Origin: Candidatus Thorarchaeota archaeon | Lineage (GTDB): Archaea; Asgardarchaeota; Thorarchaeia; Thorarchaeales; Thorarchaeaceae | Assembly (NCBI GenBank): GCA_011364985.1 | Contig: RDOC01000003.1 | Span: forward strand, 158,061 to 222,060 | DNA: 64,000 bases | Direction of reading: 5' to 3' | Part shown: piece by piece, positions 51,796-60,245 of the stretch | Position numbering within the stretch: the first letter of the stretch is position 1 | Layout: each line of letters starts with the position of its first letter | Program-made: the position numbers and the translations under genes | The notes under the pieces: model-generated | The model's input: only the letters and a program-made list of their open reading frames with translations | What the model was told of the DNA's origin: nothing | Databases searched by the model: none

Positions 51796-52872
51796 TCAAA
51801 AGCTCGCCTTGACGATTTTGACGTATTCTTTTCGTTCATAATCCTTGGTTCCAACCAACATCTGATAGAAGGGCTTATCTCCTCTGATACTGGGTTCCAC
51901 AAGTTGGAGAACCCCACAGACCTCGACTATATCTCCCGTTCGCAATAATCCACGAAAGGTGCCTTCGTAAATCATAATGCGATCTACAACGATATCTTTG
52001 GTCAGAGGAATGGATTCAGATTCAGCAATGTATATTGAAGGCGAGAATAGACCGTATGTGTCATCCTTTATCTCCATAACCACACGAATCGGCATTGATG
52101 TCTTAGCATGATATGACTCACTTCCATGGCGAATAGGATATTCATCTGGTAAGAGCACTGGCATTATGCCAATGGGTCGATCATAGCAATGTAGAAGCTT
52201 ACGCCTAGCGAACAGAAGTCGTACGTCCGAAGGAGTGAGATCAGGTATCTTTGAAAACAGCCGGGACATTGCCATTGCCCATTCATTAATCTGCCGCATC
52301 TTTATGTGGTCGTTGTTTCTGGCCATTTCGAAATAGCTCTTCTCAAGTCTCCATGATGCATCAAGTCCGTAGACATTCATATTGACGTCAGACTGATTGG
52401 TGCTATGAGCTTTCCAGAGAATGCTTCCGGCCACTCCTAAATCATCAAAGGAAATGTCTAGAGTCTCGTGAAGGGTTTCAGCCATCTTCAGGGCATCAGC
52501 CTCCAGCTTATCACTTGGACCTTTGTCAATTATCTCTTGAAGGCGTTTCTCTGGAGAGAAGTATCTCGTTACTTCTCGGTGAGGCACCTCTGCAAGTGTG
52601 GTTCGGAAGTGGGTATCTTTGCGAAGATATTCCGTCGGCACAGATCGCATACCTCGGACAACTGATTCGGAGCCGCCGAAGAACAATCTCCGATACTTCG
52701 TACCACCGGCTTTCCACCGACCAAGAGGATCGGGGACGTACTTCAGAAATGACAAGAATCGGTTTTGGGGTTGGATGTGGCCCAAGGCAACATAGACTCT
52801 CCCCTCCTTGTCGTGAAATATATCACGATCCCTTGCATAGGTCGGTGGGTCTATCTCTGCGGGACTATCCAA
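51796..52872 (-). CDS. COG1665-like predicted nucleotidyltransferase
   Basis: The 358-aa protein starts YARDRDIFHDKEGRVYVALGHIQPQNRFLSFLKYVPD, which recalls the archaeal COG1665 family of predicted nucleotidyltransferases (RDRDFIETKEGLIFAV...LRYVPDP pattern). It continues with DDLGVAGSILWKAH, a G-S pair after a leading helix as in nucleotidyltransferase folds, and DVNMNVYGLDASW. The C-terminal part (about 230-355) is strand-rich (IYEGTFRGLLRTGDIVEVCGVLQL). The substrate is unknown. It is monocistronic and divergent from the glycosyltransferase gene. Confidence 0.6.
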   Translation of the reverse strand: MDSPAEIDPPTYARDRDIFHDKEGRVYVALGHIQPQNRFLSFLKYVPDPLGRWKAGGTKYRRLFFGGSESVVRGMRSVPTEYLRKDTHFRTTLAEVPHREVTRYFSPEKRLQEIIDKGPSDKLEADALKMAETLHETLDISFDDLGVAGSILWKAHSTNQSDVNMNVYGLDASWRLEKSYFEMARNNDHIKMRQINEWAMAMSRLFSKIPDLTPSDVRLLFARRKLLHCYDRPIGIMPVLLPDEYPIRHGSESYHAKTSMPIRVVMEIKDDTYGLFSPSIYIAESESIPLTKDIVVDRIMIYEGTFRGLLRTGDIVEVCGVLQLVEPSIRGDKPFYQMLVGTKDYERKEYVKIVKASF

Positions 52873-52948
52873 GTTACCAGACCTCTCTGGATCTGTTAAG
52901 GCTACACAGATTAGGAGCTATTACATCCATAGTTTCGAGGAATCACCA

Positions 52949-54154
52949 GTGCGCATCCTCCATCTCTGCGACAGCATGAACCCAAGTGGGCTTGGAGGCT
53001 ATGAATCTTATTTGCACTATCTCTCTGCACAGCTTGCTTCTGCGGACCATGAATCAATCATTGTTACACAGTCACCAGCTAGGAATTCCCCAAGAGAATT
53101 ACAACACGAGCATTATATGTTGTATCATCTAAGGGGCAATCTCTTGGAGGCGAGAAAATGGGAGTACTATGCAATGCCAGAAGATGCGCGTAGTGTCGCA
53201 GCTAGCAAGCTTTTCAAATTGAATGATGTGGCGAAGAATGTTCTTCTTTTGACGAAGGAACTCAAGAAGTTGATTGAGAACCACAGGCCTGATATCATAC
53301 ATGCGCATAGCACCTACGTTGTACTCAATCGCGTTCTAACCAGACTGACAAGAGATTCTGACCTAGATGTCCCTTCCATTGTGACTATTCACGGATTGCC
53401 AAAACCACTTATCCTTCCAAGTGGAAAAAAGACAACAGACTATAACGAGCTAGTATCAGCGTTTCCCTTTAAATTGGCACTTGGAGTAAGCGAAGCCGTG
53501 TCACAGGCTCTGAGAAAGCATCTTGAGCCATCGAAACTCGAAAGCCTTGTCCGTACCGAGTACCTTGGAGTGAATATGTCTCTGTTCAAACCTCGTCCGA
53601 ATCTTGAGAAGAGATGGGATGTAGCTTTCATGGGCAGACTGGAAGAGATGAAATCTGTGGACCTCTTTCCAAAGATGCTTGCTCTCCTTAAGTCAACACA
53701 CCCTGATTTGAAGATGATGCTGACAGGGGATGGATCTCTCAAGACACGCTTACTGGAGGATATTGAACAACTGGGAGTGGAATCACTTGTGGAATACCGA
53801 GGTGTTGTGGAGACGGAAAGAGTTCCTGAGCTGATCAATCAGAGCCGCGTTTTCCTCTATCCCTCTAGAAGAGAACCCTTTGGTCTTTCCATAGTAGAGA
53901 GCATGGCTTGTGGAGTACCAGTAGTTACAACGGGTGTCTTTGGCCCCAGTGAGATTGTAAGGCATGAGTGGGATGGATACATTGTGCCAGTAGATGATGT
54001 TCAGGCTCTTGCAGAAGCAATAGAAACGCTTCTATCGGATGCCAGTCTCAGATTGCGACTCGGCAGGAATGCTGTGAACACTGTGAAGAAACGGTTTGAT
54101 ATCCGACTACATGCCAAACGCCTGATGAGTATATACAGAGAAGTTCTTGCCTAG
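52949..54154 (+). CDS. Family 4 glycosyltransferase
   Basis: The 401-aa protein is a GT-B enzyme. The N-terminal half opens with LHLCDSMNPSGLGGYESYLHYLSAQLA and IIHAHSTYVV, and the C-terminal half has AFMGRLEEMKSVDLF, LTGDGSLK, VEYRGVV and SRREPFGLSIVESMACGVPVVTT (E-x7-E motif). It transfers a sugar from a nucleotide donor to a glycan or lipid in the cytoplasm or at the membrane. The start is GTG 52949. It converges with the IPK gene across a terminator hairpin. The acceptor is unknown. Confidence 0.87.
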   Translation: MRILHLCDSMNPSGLGGYESYLHYLSAQLASADHESIIVTQSPARNSPRELQHEHYMLYHLRGNLLEARKWEYYAMPEDARSVAASKLFKLNDVAKNVLLLTKELKKLIENHRPDIIHAHSTYVVLNRVLTRLTRDSDLDVPSIVTIHGLPKPLILPSGKKTTDYNELVSAFPFKLALGVSEAVSQALRKHLEPSKLESLVRTEYLGVNMSLFKPRPNLEKRWDVAFMGRLEEMKSVDLFPKMLALLKSTHPDLKMMLTGDGSLKTRLLEDIEQLGVESLVEYRGVVETERVPELINQSRVFLYPSRREPFGLSIVESMACGVPVVTTGVFGPSEIVRHEWDGYIVPVDDVQALAEAIETLLSDASLRLRLGRNAVNTVKKRFDIRLHAKRLMSIYREVLA

Positions 54155-54167
54155 CAAAAAGGAATAA

Positions 54168-54188
54168 GTGGGGCAAATCATGCCCCAC
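54168..54188. terminator. Hairpin between glycosyltransferase and IPK genes
   Basis: GTGGGGC-AAATCAT-GCCCCAC, a perfect 7-bp stem with a 7-nt loop, sits 14 bases after the glycosyltransferase stop and 9 bases from the convergent IPK stop. Confidence 0.55.
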
Positions 54189-54196
54189 ATTATGTG

Positions 54197-55015
54197 CTAT
54201 TTGGCCACAATTCTTGTGGCTGCAACTGGCTCTCCTTTAAGGAAAGATTTGAGGTTACCGTACTCCATCATTGAGAGAAGTCCGACCTCTAAGCCCTGCT
54301 CAATCTCTGGCAGTGCAGGAACCAAGGACTCCAACTTCCCTTTCATCTTCCCACTTGCATCTGCTGTCTCTGATTTGCCCATGCGTTTGAGTGTTGCATC
54401 TAGCTGATTCAGATTCACCATATCGATGAGTGGAGCCTCAGGGTCAAGCTTCGGGTCAGCTTCGTAGATACCCGATACATCAGAAGCGAAGATGAGACGC
54501 TCTGCCCCAAGCTCCTTGGCAATGATGACAGCTAGTTGGTCACCGCTTCCAACACTCCATCCCATGATTGCATCGACAAGAATGTCGCCTCCCAACAAAG
54601 GCACCATTCCTACCGAGGCGAATCCCTTGAGAGAGTCAAGGAAGTAATTAGTCATCCTCATTTTCTCGGCAGTCACCATTGACGAGGGATACATCAGGCA
54701 CACAGGAATCCCAGCCTTTTGGAGCTCCTTGACTATTATATGACGAAGCGTCGCTACACTCTCCTGGGTTTCCGAGAGAGGCAGCAACTGCTCAGGGCCG
54801 AGGAATCCTTTGTGCAGATTGTACTTGAGAACCGGCGGGTGACCATAGGAACCGACACCATGCAGCAGAACCAGAGATTGAATCAGATCTTCGTCAAGGC
54901 ATTCCCTTATCTCTTGAGTGACCGAACTCAAAACCTTCTCTCTGTAGGTGTACGGTTTGGTCTTGTCAGTCAATAAGGAACCACCGAGCTTGATGATGGT
55001 CAGGTCCTTGGTCAT
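54197..55015 (-). CDS. ipk: Isopentenyl phosphate kinase
   Basis: The 272-aa amino-acid-kinase-fold protein starts TIIKLGGSLLTDK and has LLHGVGSYGHPPVLKY with the signature H59 of IPK (HGxGSFGH type). LLGGDILVDAIMGWSVGSGDQLAVIIAKEL and FASDVSGIYEADPK follow. It phosphorylates isopentenyl phosphate to isopentenyl diphosphate in archaeal isoprenoid synthesis; some members also act on dimethylallyl or longer prenyl phosphates. It is the last gene of a minus-strand run that starts with the LinD-like gene at 58.2 kb, which links it to the candidate terpene-alcohol route. Confidence 0.9.
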   Translation of the reverse strand: MTKDLTIIKLGGSLLTDKTKPYTYREKVLSSVTQEIRECLDEDLIQSLVLLHGVGSYGHPPVLKYNLHKGFLGPEQLLPLSETQESVATLRHIIVKELQKAGIPVCLMYPSSMVTAEKMRMTNYFLDSLKGFASVGMVPLLGGDILVDAIMGWSVGSGDQLAVIIAKELGAERLIFASDVSGIYEADPKLDPEAPLIDMVNLNQLDATLKRMGKSETADASGKMKGKLESLVPALPEIEQGLEVGLLSMMEYGNLKSFLKGEPVAATRIVAK

Positions 55016-55034
55016 TTTACATCACTACACGAAC

Positions 55035-55856
55035 TTAGAAGAGAGTGAACAGGGGATAGGGCCAGAATAGGCCGATATATGGCAGTATCAGACACATCAC
55101 AATGGCTGCAATAGTGATTGTGATGTTATCTAGTCCTTTTGGAGTCAGCGCTTCCACGATTGTAGCGACAATGCTAACAACAATGATTGGAAGAAGCAGG
55201 TCAATCAGTGCAAAGGAAGACACTTCGATGGAAAAGAGAAATACCAAGATTATACTGGATAAGACAGATCCAATGAACATGCCAATGGTTCCGGCTAACG
55301 TCTTCTCAGCTCCGCCTATTCCGAATTTCTTCTCGCCTCCGTATTTGCGTCCAATGACATCTGCAAGACCATCACCACCAGCAAGACAACCAAAGACTAT
55401 GAGCGCAAGTGGTGTAGCATTTGCAAGAGTTGCATCAGCAGGCACATAGAACCAGAGAACAGCTACAACCATCATCAGGAATGCGTAGTATAGCGTTCCT
55501 CCAAGAAGTTCTTTGGGATCTCCGGACCTAGACATTGAACTTACAAAGTCTTCATTGACCATCTTTCCAGTCCCAATTGCCACAAACAGGATTACAAACA
55601 ATAGCGGAACTATTAATGCTAGCCATCGACTGAAGACACTCCCTGAGAAAAGCACCCAAGTGACAACCCAGAGAGGAGCAGCAAAGGTATGAATCACCTT
55701 TCTTGTGACGGTTGTCGATAGCTTCCCACTCTTTTCGATTGCAGCATTGATTTGAACGAGCATCAATATCAAAATGAACGAAACAATGAATGCAATGAAG
55801 TCCCAGACTAACTCAAGGCCAGGAAATCCTAACAATTCAAGTAAATTGAACACCAT
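55035..55856 (-). CDS. Polyprenol/phytol kinase-like membrane protein
   Basis: The 273-aa protein has about eight spans and the pattern of the SEC59/VTE5 (dolichol, phytol, geranylgeraniol kinase) family: TRKVIHTFAAP in the first third, CLAGGDGLADVIGRKYGG, KKFGIGGAEKTLAGTIGMF and VEALTPKGLDN near the end. Such enzymes phosphorylate prenyl alcohols with CTP in the membrane. CDP-archaeol synthase is a relative with another signature. It lies 19 bases upstream of ipk and downstream of the S-component-like and LinD-like genes, which supports a prenyl-alcohol kinase role by context. Confidence 0.75.
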   Translation of the reverse strand: MVFNLLELLGFPGLELVWDFIAFIVSFILILMLVQINAAIEKSGKLSTTVTRKVIHTFAAPLWVVTWVLFSGSVFSRWLALIVPLLFVILFVAIGTGKMVNEDFVSSMSRSGDPKELLGGTLYYAFLMMVVAVLWFYVPADATLANATPLALIVFGCLAGGDGLADVIGRKYGGEKKFGIGGAEKTLAGTIGMFIGSVLSSIILVFLFSIEVSSFALIDLLLPIIVVSIVATIVEALTPKGLDNITITIAAIVMCLILPYIGLFWPYPLFTLF

Positions 55857-55976
55857 GTTTCCAATTTCCTCCCAGATAATTGGTCTTCAGGGGCAGCCAC
55901 TGCCCAACCTAAAAATCTGCCGAGAGAGCTTGAAACGAAAGAGAGAGGACTGAATGATCCTCTCTGTCTGTTATGT

Positions 55977-56600
55977 TCACAGTGTCGTGGGAAAGACCTT
56001 GATCATAAATGCATACCAGATTCGGCCAAACACTGGTGTAAGGAAGGCAACGGTTAGCATCCCCTGAGTCAGAAGAGGTAGTGTCACAAACCCAATGACT
56101 GCCATCGTTGCAGCGCCCTCAATTGTGAGCCCAATTACTGTGACTAGGAGAAGGGTGAAAGTCATTCCAACTATCGACATGATAGACAACTTGACCAATG
56201 ACCGACCGTTGTCTAATTCATAAGAAGCCAAGCCAACCACAAGACCTGTAAATCCATATGCGAATGCGGGCAATGTCATTGTGATCATAGTTCCACTCAA
56301 TAAGGTACCTGCCAGCAGCTCGCCAAGATAGCCAGTAAGTAGGCCAGCAATAGGACCACGAATAGCACCTACAAGGGCAATCACTGCAAGAGCTGGAAGA
56401 AGACCAAGTGTGAATAGATCGACCATGATGTACGGCCAAGAAATCCACTTCAGAACAATGTAGATGACGGCCCCAAACAAAGCTGTAAGCAGCGTTCCTA
56501 AGGCGACTTTCGGTTCTTGAACTTGCAGTAGCTCCAATACTGTCTTTTCATCACTACCCTCTTTCCGTGCTGTTGATTCTTCATTCATGTTACTCATCAC
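55977..56600 (-). CDS. ECF-transporter S-component-like membrane protein (copy 2)
   Basis: The 207-aa protein has about six spans: a charged soluble N-terminus of 25 residues (EESTARKEGSDEKTVLELLQ), then hydrophobic segments with ALVGAIRGPIAGLLTGYLGELL and AYGFTGLVVGLASY. This layout matches substrate-binding S components of energy-coupling factor importers. It starts 1 base after the LinD-like gene stop and has a close paralogue at 59.6 kb placed in the same way. No EcfA or EcfT gene lies in the window. It probably takes up the product or substrate of the secreted enzyme. Confidence 0.6.
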   Translation of the reverse strand: MMSNMNEESTARKEGSDEKTVLELLQVQEPKVALGTLLTALFGAVIYIVLKWISWPYIMVDLFTLGLLPALAVIALVGAIRGPIAGLLTGYLGELLAGTLLSGTMITMTLPAFAYGFTGLVVGLASYELDNGRSLVKLSIMSIVGMTFTLLLVTVIGLTIEGAATMAVIGFVTLPLLTQGMLTVAFLTPVFGRIWYAFMIKVFPTTL

Positions 56601-56601
56601 C

Positions 56602-58233
56602 TCACATTATTACCAATTGGTAGATTCCCGGCTGTAAAGTGAGAGTGTAGTCAGATCCGCTCTGTTGGAGTGCGGCGAGAACACTCCCTCTGGAGTATGC
56701 TGTTGGTTGAGAAGCAAAATTGCTGAAGGTCAGAGACGCAGCTTGGTCAACTTGGATGTTTAGGATGAATCCGTCTTTTTCCGAGTCCCATTGTGCCTGG
56801 TATACCCAGATGTTTCTGTCGTCGGCCGCACTTATGTAAGGATAGTTCCAGAACTCTGCAGCCCGAGCCTCAGTGACATCCTTTATTGTAACAGGAAGAT
56901 TTCCCCATAGATATCCGAACCCAGCAATAGATTGGAGGAACCCATCGAGAGAGAGCGTGTCGAAATGCATTTCCCTTCCGTTGGCGGACCAGACCTTGTT
57001 GTAGGAATTGAAGAAGAAATTGGCCAATCGGTTCCGGGTCACATAGTCCTTTTGTTGATTCGCAATATGCAGGGCGAAGAGAGTTGCAAGAATATCATAG
57101 GTGGCAAATCCGTCTGGATTGTTGTAACTATCCATGATGAAGGCCTTGTCATCAGACAAGTTCTTCATGAAGTACTCAATGAATCTTGGATAGGTCTCTG
57201 CTGTCTGTTCGGGCTGTAGACTCTCTAGAAATGCCAGCGCCCATGCGTTTCCATACCCGGCAATTTTGGGCGTCGGGTTTTCGGTCCATGGAGAGAGTGC
57301 CAAACCTGGATATGCCTGTGGAAGTCGCTCACTGGCATAGTAAAATCCTGTAGGTTCGTAAAGATAGTATCCATCAGCAAAGAAGCCCTCTGTATTCACC
57401 ATATCATTGTTGACGAAGTTGAGACCATAGTCCCAGATAGGCAAGAAACTCGTCCCATACAGACCATCGTAGAGTTTGGTACAGACCATGGGCACCGAGT
57501 TACACTGCACAAAGACCACATACGGCTCGCAGGGGATTATTCCGGTACCCCAAATACCTCCCTCAGCAGGATGACCAAAGCCGTCCGTAGTTAATGAGTT
57601 GTTCCAATCAAGAATATAGTGCGTAATCTCGTCGGTCATTTCATTTGTGTTGAAGCTTCTCTCATACAGGGACATCATCAAGGCATAATGAGCAGTCCAC
57701 ATGATGTTCGCTGGGCCGCGAAAGCGTCCAACGTAGAGATCGCTCGTATCCGTCTGATTGGGCCAATAGTAGTTGACATAGTTGTATTCGGGATGCGACC
57801 ACTCCTTGTATTCTATACTATTGTTTCCCCATTCAGCCTCAGTGGTATTCATCTTCTTTATGAGATCATAGAGAAAGTCACGATAATGACTCGTACGATA
57901 CCCTGAAGTGATTTCAAACAGGAAAGAAACAGAATATGCCATGAAGGCAAGAACATAGTGATGCAGTCCATGCTGTTCTTCAGCATACCAGCCATTCCAT
58001 TCTCCATAGCCCTGATATTCATCGTTCACGATTGTATCCAAGTAATTGAAGAGAGCAAGCATCTCATGGTCCACAGAGTCGTAGTCAGCAAAGTTGAAGG
58101 TCGTTCCATTCACCGTCTGAACGCCTGTTTGAGTAGCAGGACCGGGGATGTTGCCAAAGGTCATTCCCGCCAGTATAATGCTGATTGTGAGTGCGGCCAA
58201 GAAGAACTTGTTCTTCTTTAAAATCTCGCTCAT
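56602..58233 (-). CDS. Secreted LinD-like (linalool dehydratase/isomerase family) protein, copy 2
   Basis: The 543-aa product has an N-terminal hydrophobic signal or anchor (about 10-27) and an alpha/alpha-barrel-like body with many N-glycosylation sequons. The central block CEPYVVFVQCNSVPMVCTKL (C235, C244) matches the CEPDNYFVQCNS block of Castellaniella LinD as I recall it, with equal Cys spacing. AHYALMMSLYE (H182) matches its catalytic-region histidine, and FNYLDTIVNDEY (D66, Y73) its Asp/Tyr region. LinD interconverts myrcene, linalool and geraniol. A C-terminal beta domain of about 80 residues is extra. It is followed by the S-component-like, kinase-like and ipk genes on the same strand. 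Confidence 0.65.
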   Translation of the reverse strand: MSEILKKNKFFLAALTISIILAGMTFGNIPGPATQTGVQTVNGTTFNFADYDSVDHEMLALFNYLDTIVNDEYQGYGEWNGWYAEEQHGLHHYVLAFMAYSVSFLFEITSGYRTSHYRDFLYDLIKKMNTTEAEWGNNSIEYKEWSHPEYNYVNYYWPNQTDTSDLYVGRFRGPANIMWTAHYALMMSLYERSFNTNEMTDEITHYILDWNNSLTTDGFGHPAEGGIWGTGIIPCEPYVVFVQCNSVPMVCTKLYDGLYGTSFLPIWDYGLNFVNNDMVNTEGFFADGYYLYEPTGFYYASERLPQAYPGLALSPWTENPTPKIAGYGNAWALAFLESLQPEQTAETYPRFIEYFMKNLSDDKAFIMDSYNNPDGFATYDILATLFALHIANQQKDYVTRNRLANFFFNSYNKVWSANGREMHFDTLSLDGFLQSIAGFGYLWGNLPVTIKDVTEARAAEFWNYPYISAADDRNIWVYQAQWDSEKDGFILNIQVDQAASLTFSNFASQPTAYSRGSVLAALQQSGSDYTLTLQPGIYQLVIM

Positions 58234-58391
58234 AGAAGACGCCTCAAGTAGCTTTGCGTATGCATCAGAAGCCAGAAATCACATGCATTTCAGCAATATA
58301 TTTTCCACTATTGTAATGAATATTAGATTCACTTTTGATATATCGTCTAGTGAGATGCCTTCAAATTACGATAAAACAAGAAAAATAGTGA

Positions 58392-58409
58392 GTGGGGGAT
58401 TACCCCCAC
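58392..58409 (-). terminator. Hairpin terminator after the peroxiredoxin gene
   Basis: On the minus strand, 5 bases after the stop: GTGGGGG-TAAT-CCCCCAC, a perfect 7-bp stem, followed by CTCACTATTTTTCTTGTTTT, a T-rich tract. It would insulate prx from the LinD-like gene beyond. Confidence 0.6.
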
Positions 58410-58414
58410 ATTGG

Positions 58415-59062
58415 CTATAGCTTCTTTTTACAAAACCACCAATCAGTGCAGTCGAATCCTTCCTTGAGGCGCTTCTCTGCACCTTCCTTGGTCTTCGGAG
58501 GAGGAACAATCACCTTGTCACCTGGATTCCAGTTAGCAGGAGTAGCAACATTATGCTTATCAGATGTCTGAAACGCGTCAACGACCCTTAGGATTTCAGC
58601 CATGTTACGTCCGTTGCTGAGTGGATAGTAGATCAATGCCCGAAGTTTGAATTCAGGGTCGATGAAGAATACTGCTCGAACCGCAGCTGTTCCGCTTTGA
58701 GCTGGGTGTATCATTCCGTACTTCTTTGCAACGTTCATGCTAAGGTCCTCGATGATCGGGAACGGAATCTCCACGCCAAACTTCTCCTTAATTGTGCTAA
58801 TCCATGAAATATGCGAATAGATGCTATCAATGCTAAGCCCTAGAAGCTTAACTCCTCGCTTCTGGAGTTCTGGATAAATCTCTGTGAATCCAATAAATTC
58901 AGTGGTGCACACAGGTGTGAAGTCGGCAGGATGGCTGAATAGGATGACCCAGCTGCCTTTTGCCCAGTCACTGAACTTTATTGGACCATCGGTGGTCACT
59001 GCCTCAAAATCAGGAGCTTCCTCTCCAATTAGGAGCATCCTCGTTTCTTCATATTCTTCCAT
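58415..59062 (-). CDS. Peroxiredoxin (Prx6-like, thioredoxin-dependent)
   Basis: The 215-aa protein has the peroxidatic motif HPADFTPVCTTEF (Cys near residue 53), GVKLLGLSIDSIYSHISWI, FPIIEDLSMNVAKKYGMI and a long C-terminal arm with WNPGDKVIVPPP and a late Cys (GFDCTDWWFCKKKL). This is the archaeal Prx6-type layout. It reduces hydrogen peroxide and alkyl peroxides in the cytoplasm. It is divergent from a Fur-family gene, and the shared 120-base gap holds AT-rich operator-like palindromes, so peroxide-responsive control is likely. Confidence 0.88.
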   Translation of the reverse strand: MEEYEETRMLLIGEEAPDFEAVTTDGPIKFSDWAKGSWVILFSHPADFTPVCTTEFIGFTEIYPELQKRGVKLLGLSIDSIYSHISWISTIKEKFGVEIPFPIIEDLSMNVAKKYGMIHPAQSGTAAVRAVFFIDPEFKLRALIYYPLSNGRNMAEILRVVDAFQTSDKHNVATPANWNPGDKVIVPPPKTKEGAEKRLKEGFDCTDWWFCKKKL

Positions 59063-59091
59063 TCGAACTATCTCCGTGAATTAGTGGATGT

Positions 59092-59160
59092 AAACAATAA
59101 TCATTATTATTTAAGTATTATTATCTGTAAAAATTTTACCCTTGATAATAATATTTATTA
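59092..59160. promoter_or_regulatory. Fur/PerR-type operator region between prx and fur
   Basis: AATAAT-C-ATTATT (59096-59108) is a perfect 6-1-6 palindrome of Fur/PerR type. TATTATTATC (59116-59125) and GATAATAATATTTATTA (59144-59160) add further similar half-sites. They cover the core promoters of both divergent genes. Confidence 0.55.
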
Positions 59161-59185
59161 GAAGATTTTATGGTTCCAACATGTC

Positions 59186-59614
59186 ATGACCGCTGCAAAA
59201 CCTGATATAACACTAGAATTGCACAGTAGAGGGTATCGTGCAACACCCCAAAGACTCTCTATCTATGATGCAATATGGAATGCCGGTGACCATCCAACAG
59301 TCGCTCAGATCCACGAATGCGCAGTCAAGAGAGACCCCACAATTAGCCTTGCAACGGTCTACAAGACGCTCCAACTTTTAACAAATATTGGCCTTATACG
59401 AGAGATGGCTTCTAGGGATGACTCCATGCGTTATGATTCAGTAGTGGATAGTCATATCAATTTGGTATGTAGTAAGTGTGGAGAGGTAGAGGATTTTGAG
59501 TGCGATAAGATAGAAAGCATTGTAGCTGCAATAAGCTCCCAAACCAACTTTCTCGTAAGCAGTCAAAGCTTTGAGGTCTATGGTGTATGTTCTAAATGTA
59601 GGGCCTCGACTTAA
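59186..59614 (+). CDS. Fur/PerR family regulator
   Basis: The 142-aa protein has the Fur layout: winged helix (GYRATPQRLSIYDAIWNAGDHPTVAQIHE...TISLATVYKTLQLLTNIGLIRE) and a dimerisation domain with SHINLVCSKCGEVEDFEC and GVCSKC, the structural zinc CxxC pairs, plus metal-site His/Asp residues. The adjacent, divergent peroxiredoxin gene favours a PerR-like peroxide sensor over an iron Fur. Likely binds the AT-rich palindromes before its own gene. Confidence 0.85.
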   Translation: MTAAKPDITLELHSRGYRATPQRLSIYDAIWNAGDHPTVAQIHECAVKRDPTISLATVYKTLQLLTNIGLIREMASRDDSMRYDSVVDSHINLVCSKCGEVEDFECDKIESIVAAISSQTNFLVSSQSFEVYGVCSKCRAST

Positions 59615-59625
59615 CCATAACACTT

Positions 59626-60237
59626 CTATGAACCAGTAGGCAATGCTTTCAGTTCAGCTGCATGAATGACTCTTGCAGAAACAGGAACCAGCAGTAGTAC
59701 AGTCGGGATTCCTTGAGTCAACATAGGGAGAAGGACAAAGCCTATGCCAACAAGGACTGAGTATCCCTCTACTACAATTCCCACAACAACCAGCAGCAGA
59801 GCAGTGAGTACGAGACCCACAAGGGAGAGTATTGAGAGCTTGGCTAAAGAGCGTCCTGTCGCAAAGTTGTAAGAGGACAAGCCTACGACTAAGCCCATGA
59901 GTCCGTAGGCGATACCTTGCAGTGTGAAGCTGACTATTGTTGAGTGAAGAAGAAGGTCTCCAACTGCTACGCCAATATAACCTGCCAGAAAACCTGAGAA
60001 AGGACCTCGGAAAGCACCAACCAAGGCAATGATTACAATTGTGGGAAGGATTCCAAATTTGAACAGTGATATTGCCAAGAATGGCATGGACAAAGTCGAG
60101 AACGCCATAAAGAGGACAGCGCCAATCAGACCTATCAGAATAGTCCAGAATGAACTCGTGATGTCTTCCAGACGAAACAAGACTCTGAAAGGCTTTGATT
60201 GCTCTTGTGTGCCCATTTGATTGTCCTCTGTCATCAT
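59626..60237 (-). CDS. ECF-transporter S-component-like membrane protein (copy 1)
   Basis: The 203-aa protein is a paralogue of the one at 55977: same charged N-terminus, then ALVGAFRGPFSGFLAGYIGVAVGDLL and AYGLMGLVVGLSSYNFATGRSLAKLSILSLVG, about six spans. It starts 8 bases after the stop of the LinD-like copy 1, repeating the gene pair at 56-58 kb. That conserved pairing is the main reason to link it with the secreted enzyme. The fold call is by eye. Confidence 0.6.
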   Translation of the reverse strand: MMTEDNQMGTQEQSKPFRVLFRLEDITSSFWTILIGLIGAVLFMAFSTLSMPFLAISLFKFGILPTIVIIALVGAFRGPFSGFLAGYIGVAVGDLLLHSTIVSFTLQGIAYGLMGLVVGLSSYNFATGRSLAKLSILSLVGLVLTALLLVVVGIVVEGYSVLVGIGFVLLPMLTQGIPTVLLLVPVSARVIHAAELKALPTGS

Positions 60238-60245
60238 TCTTCACC

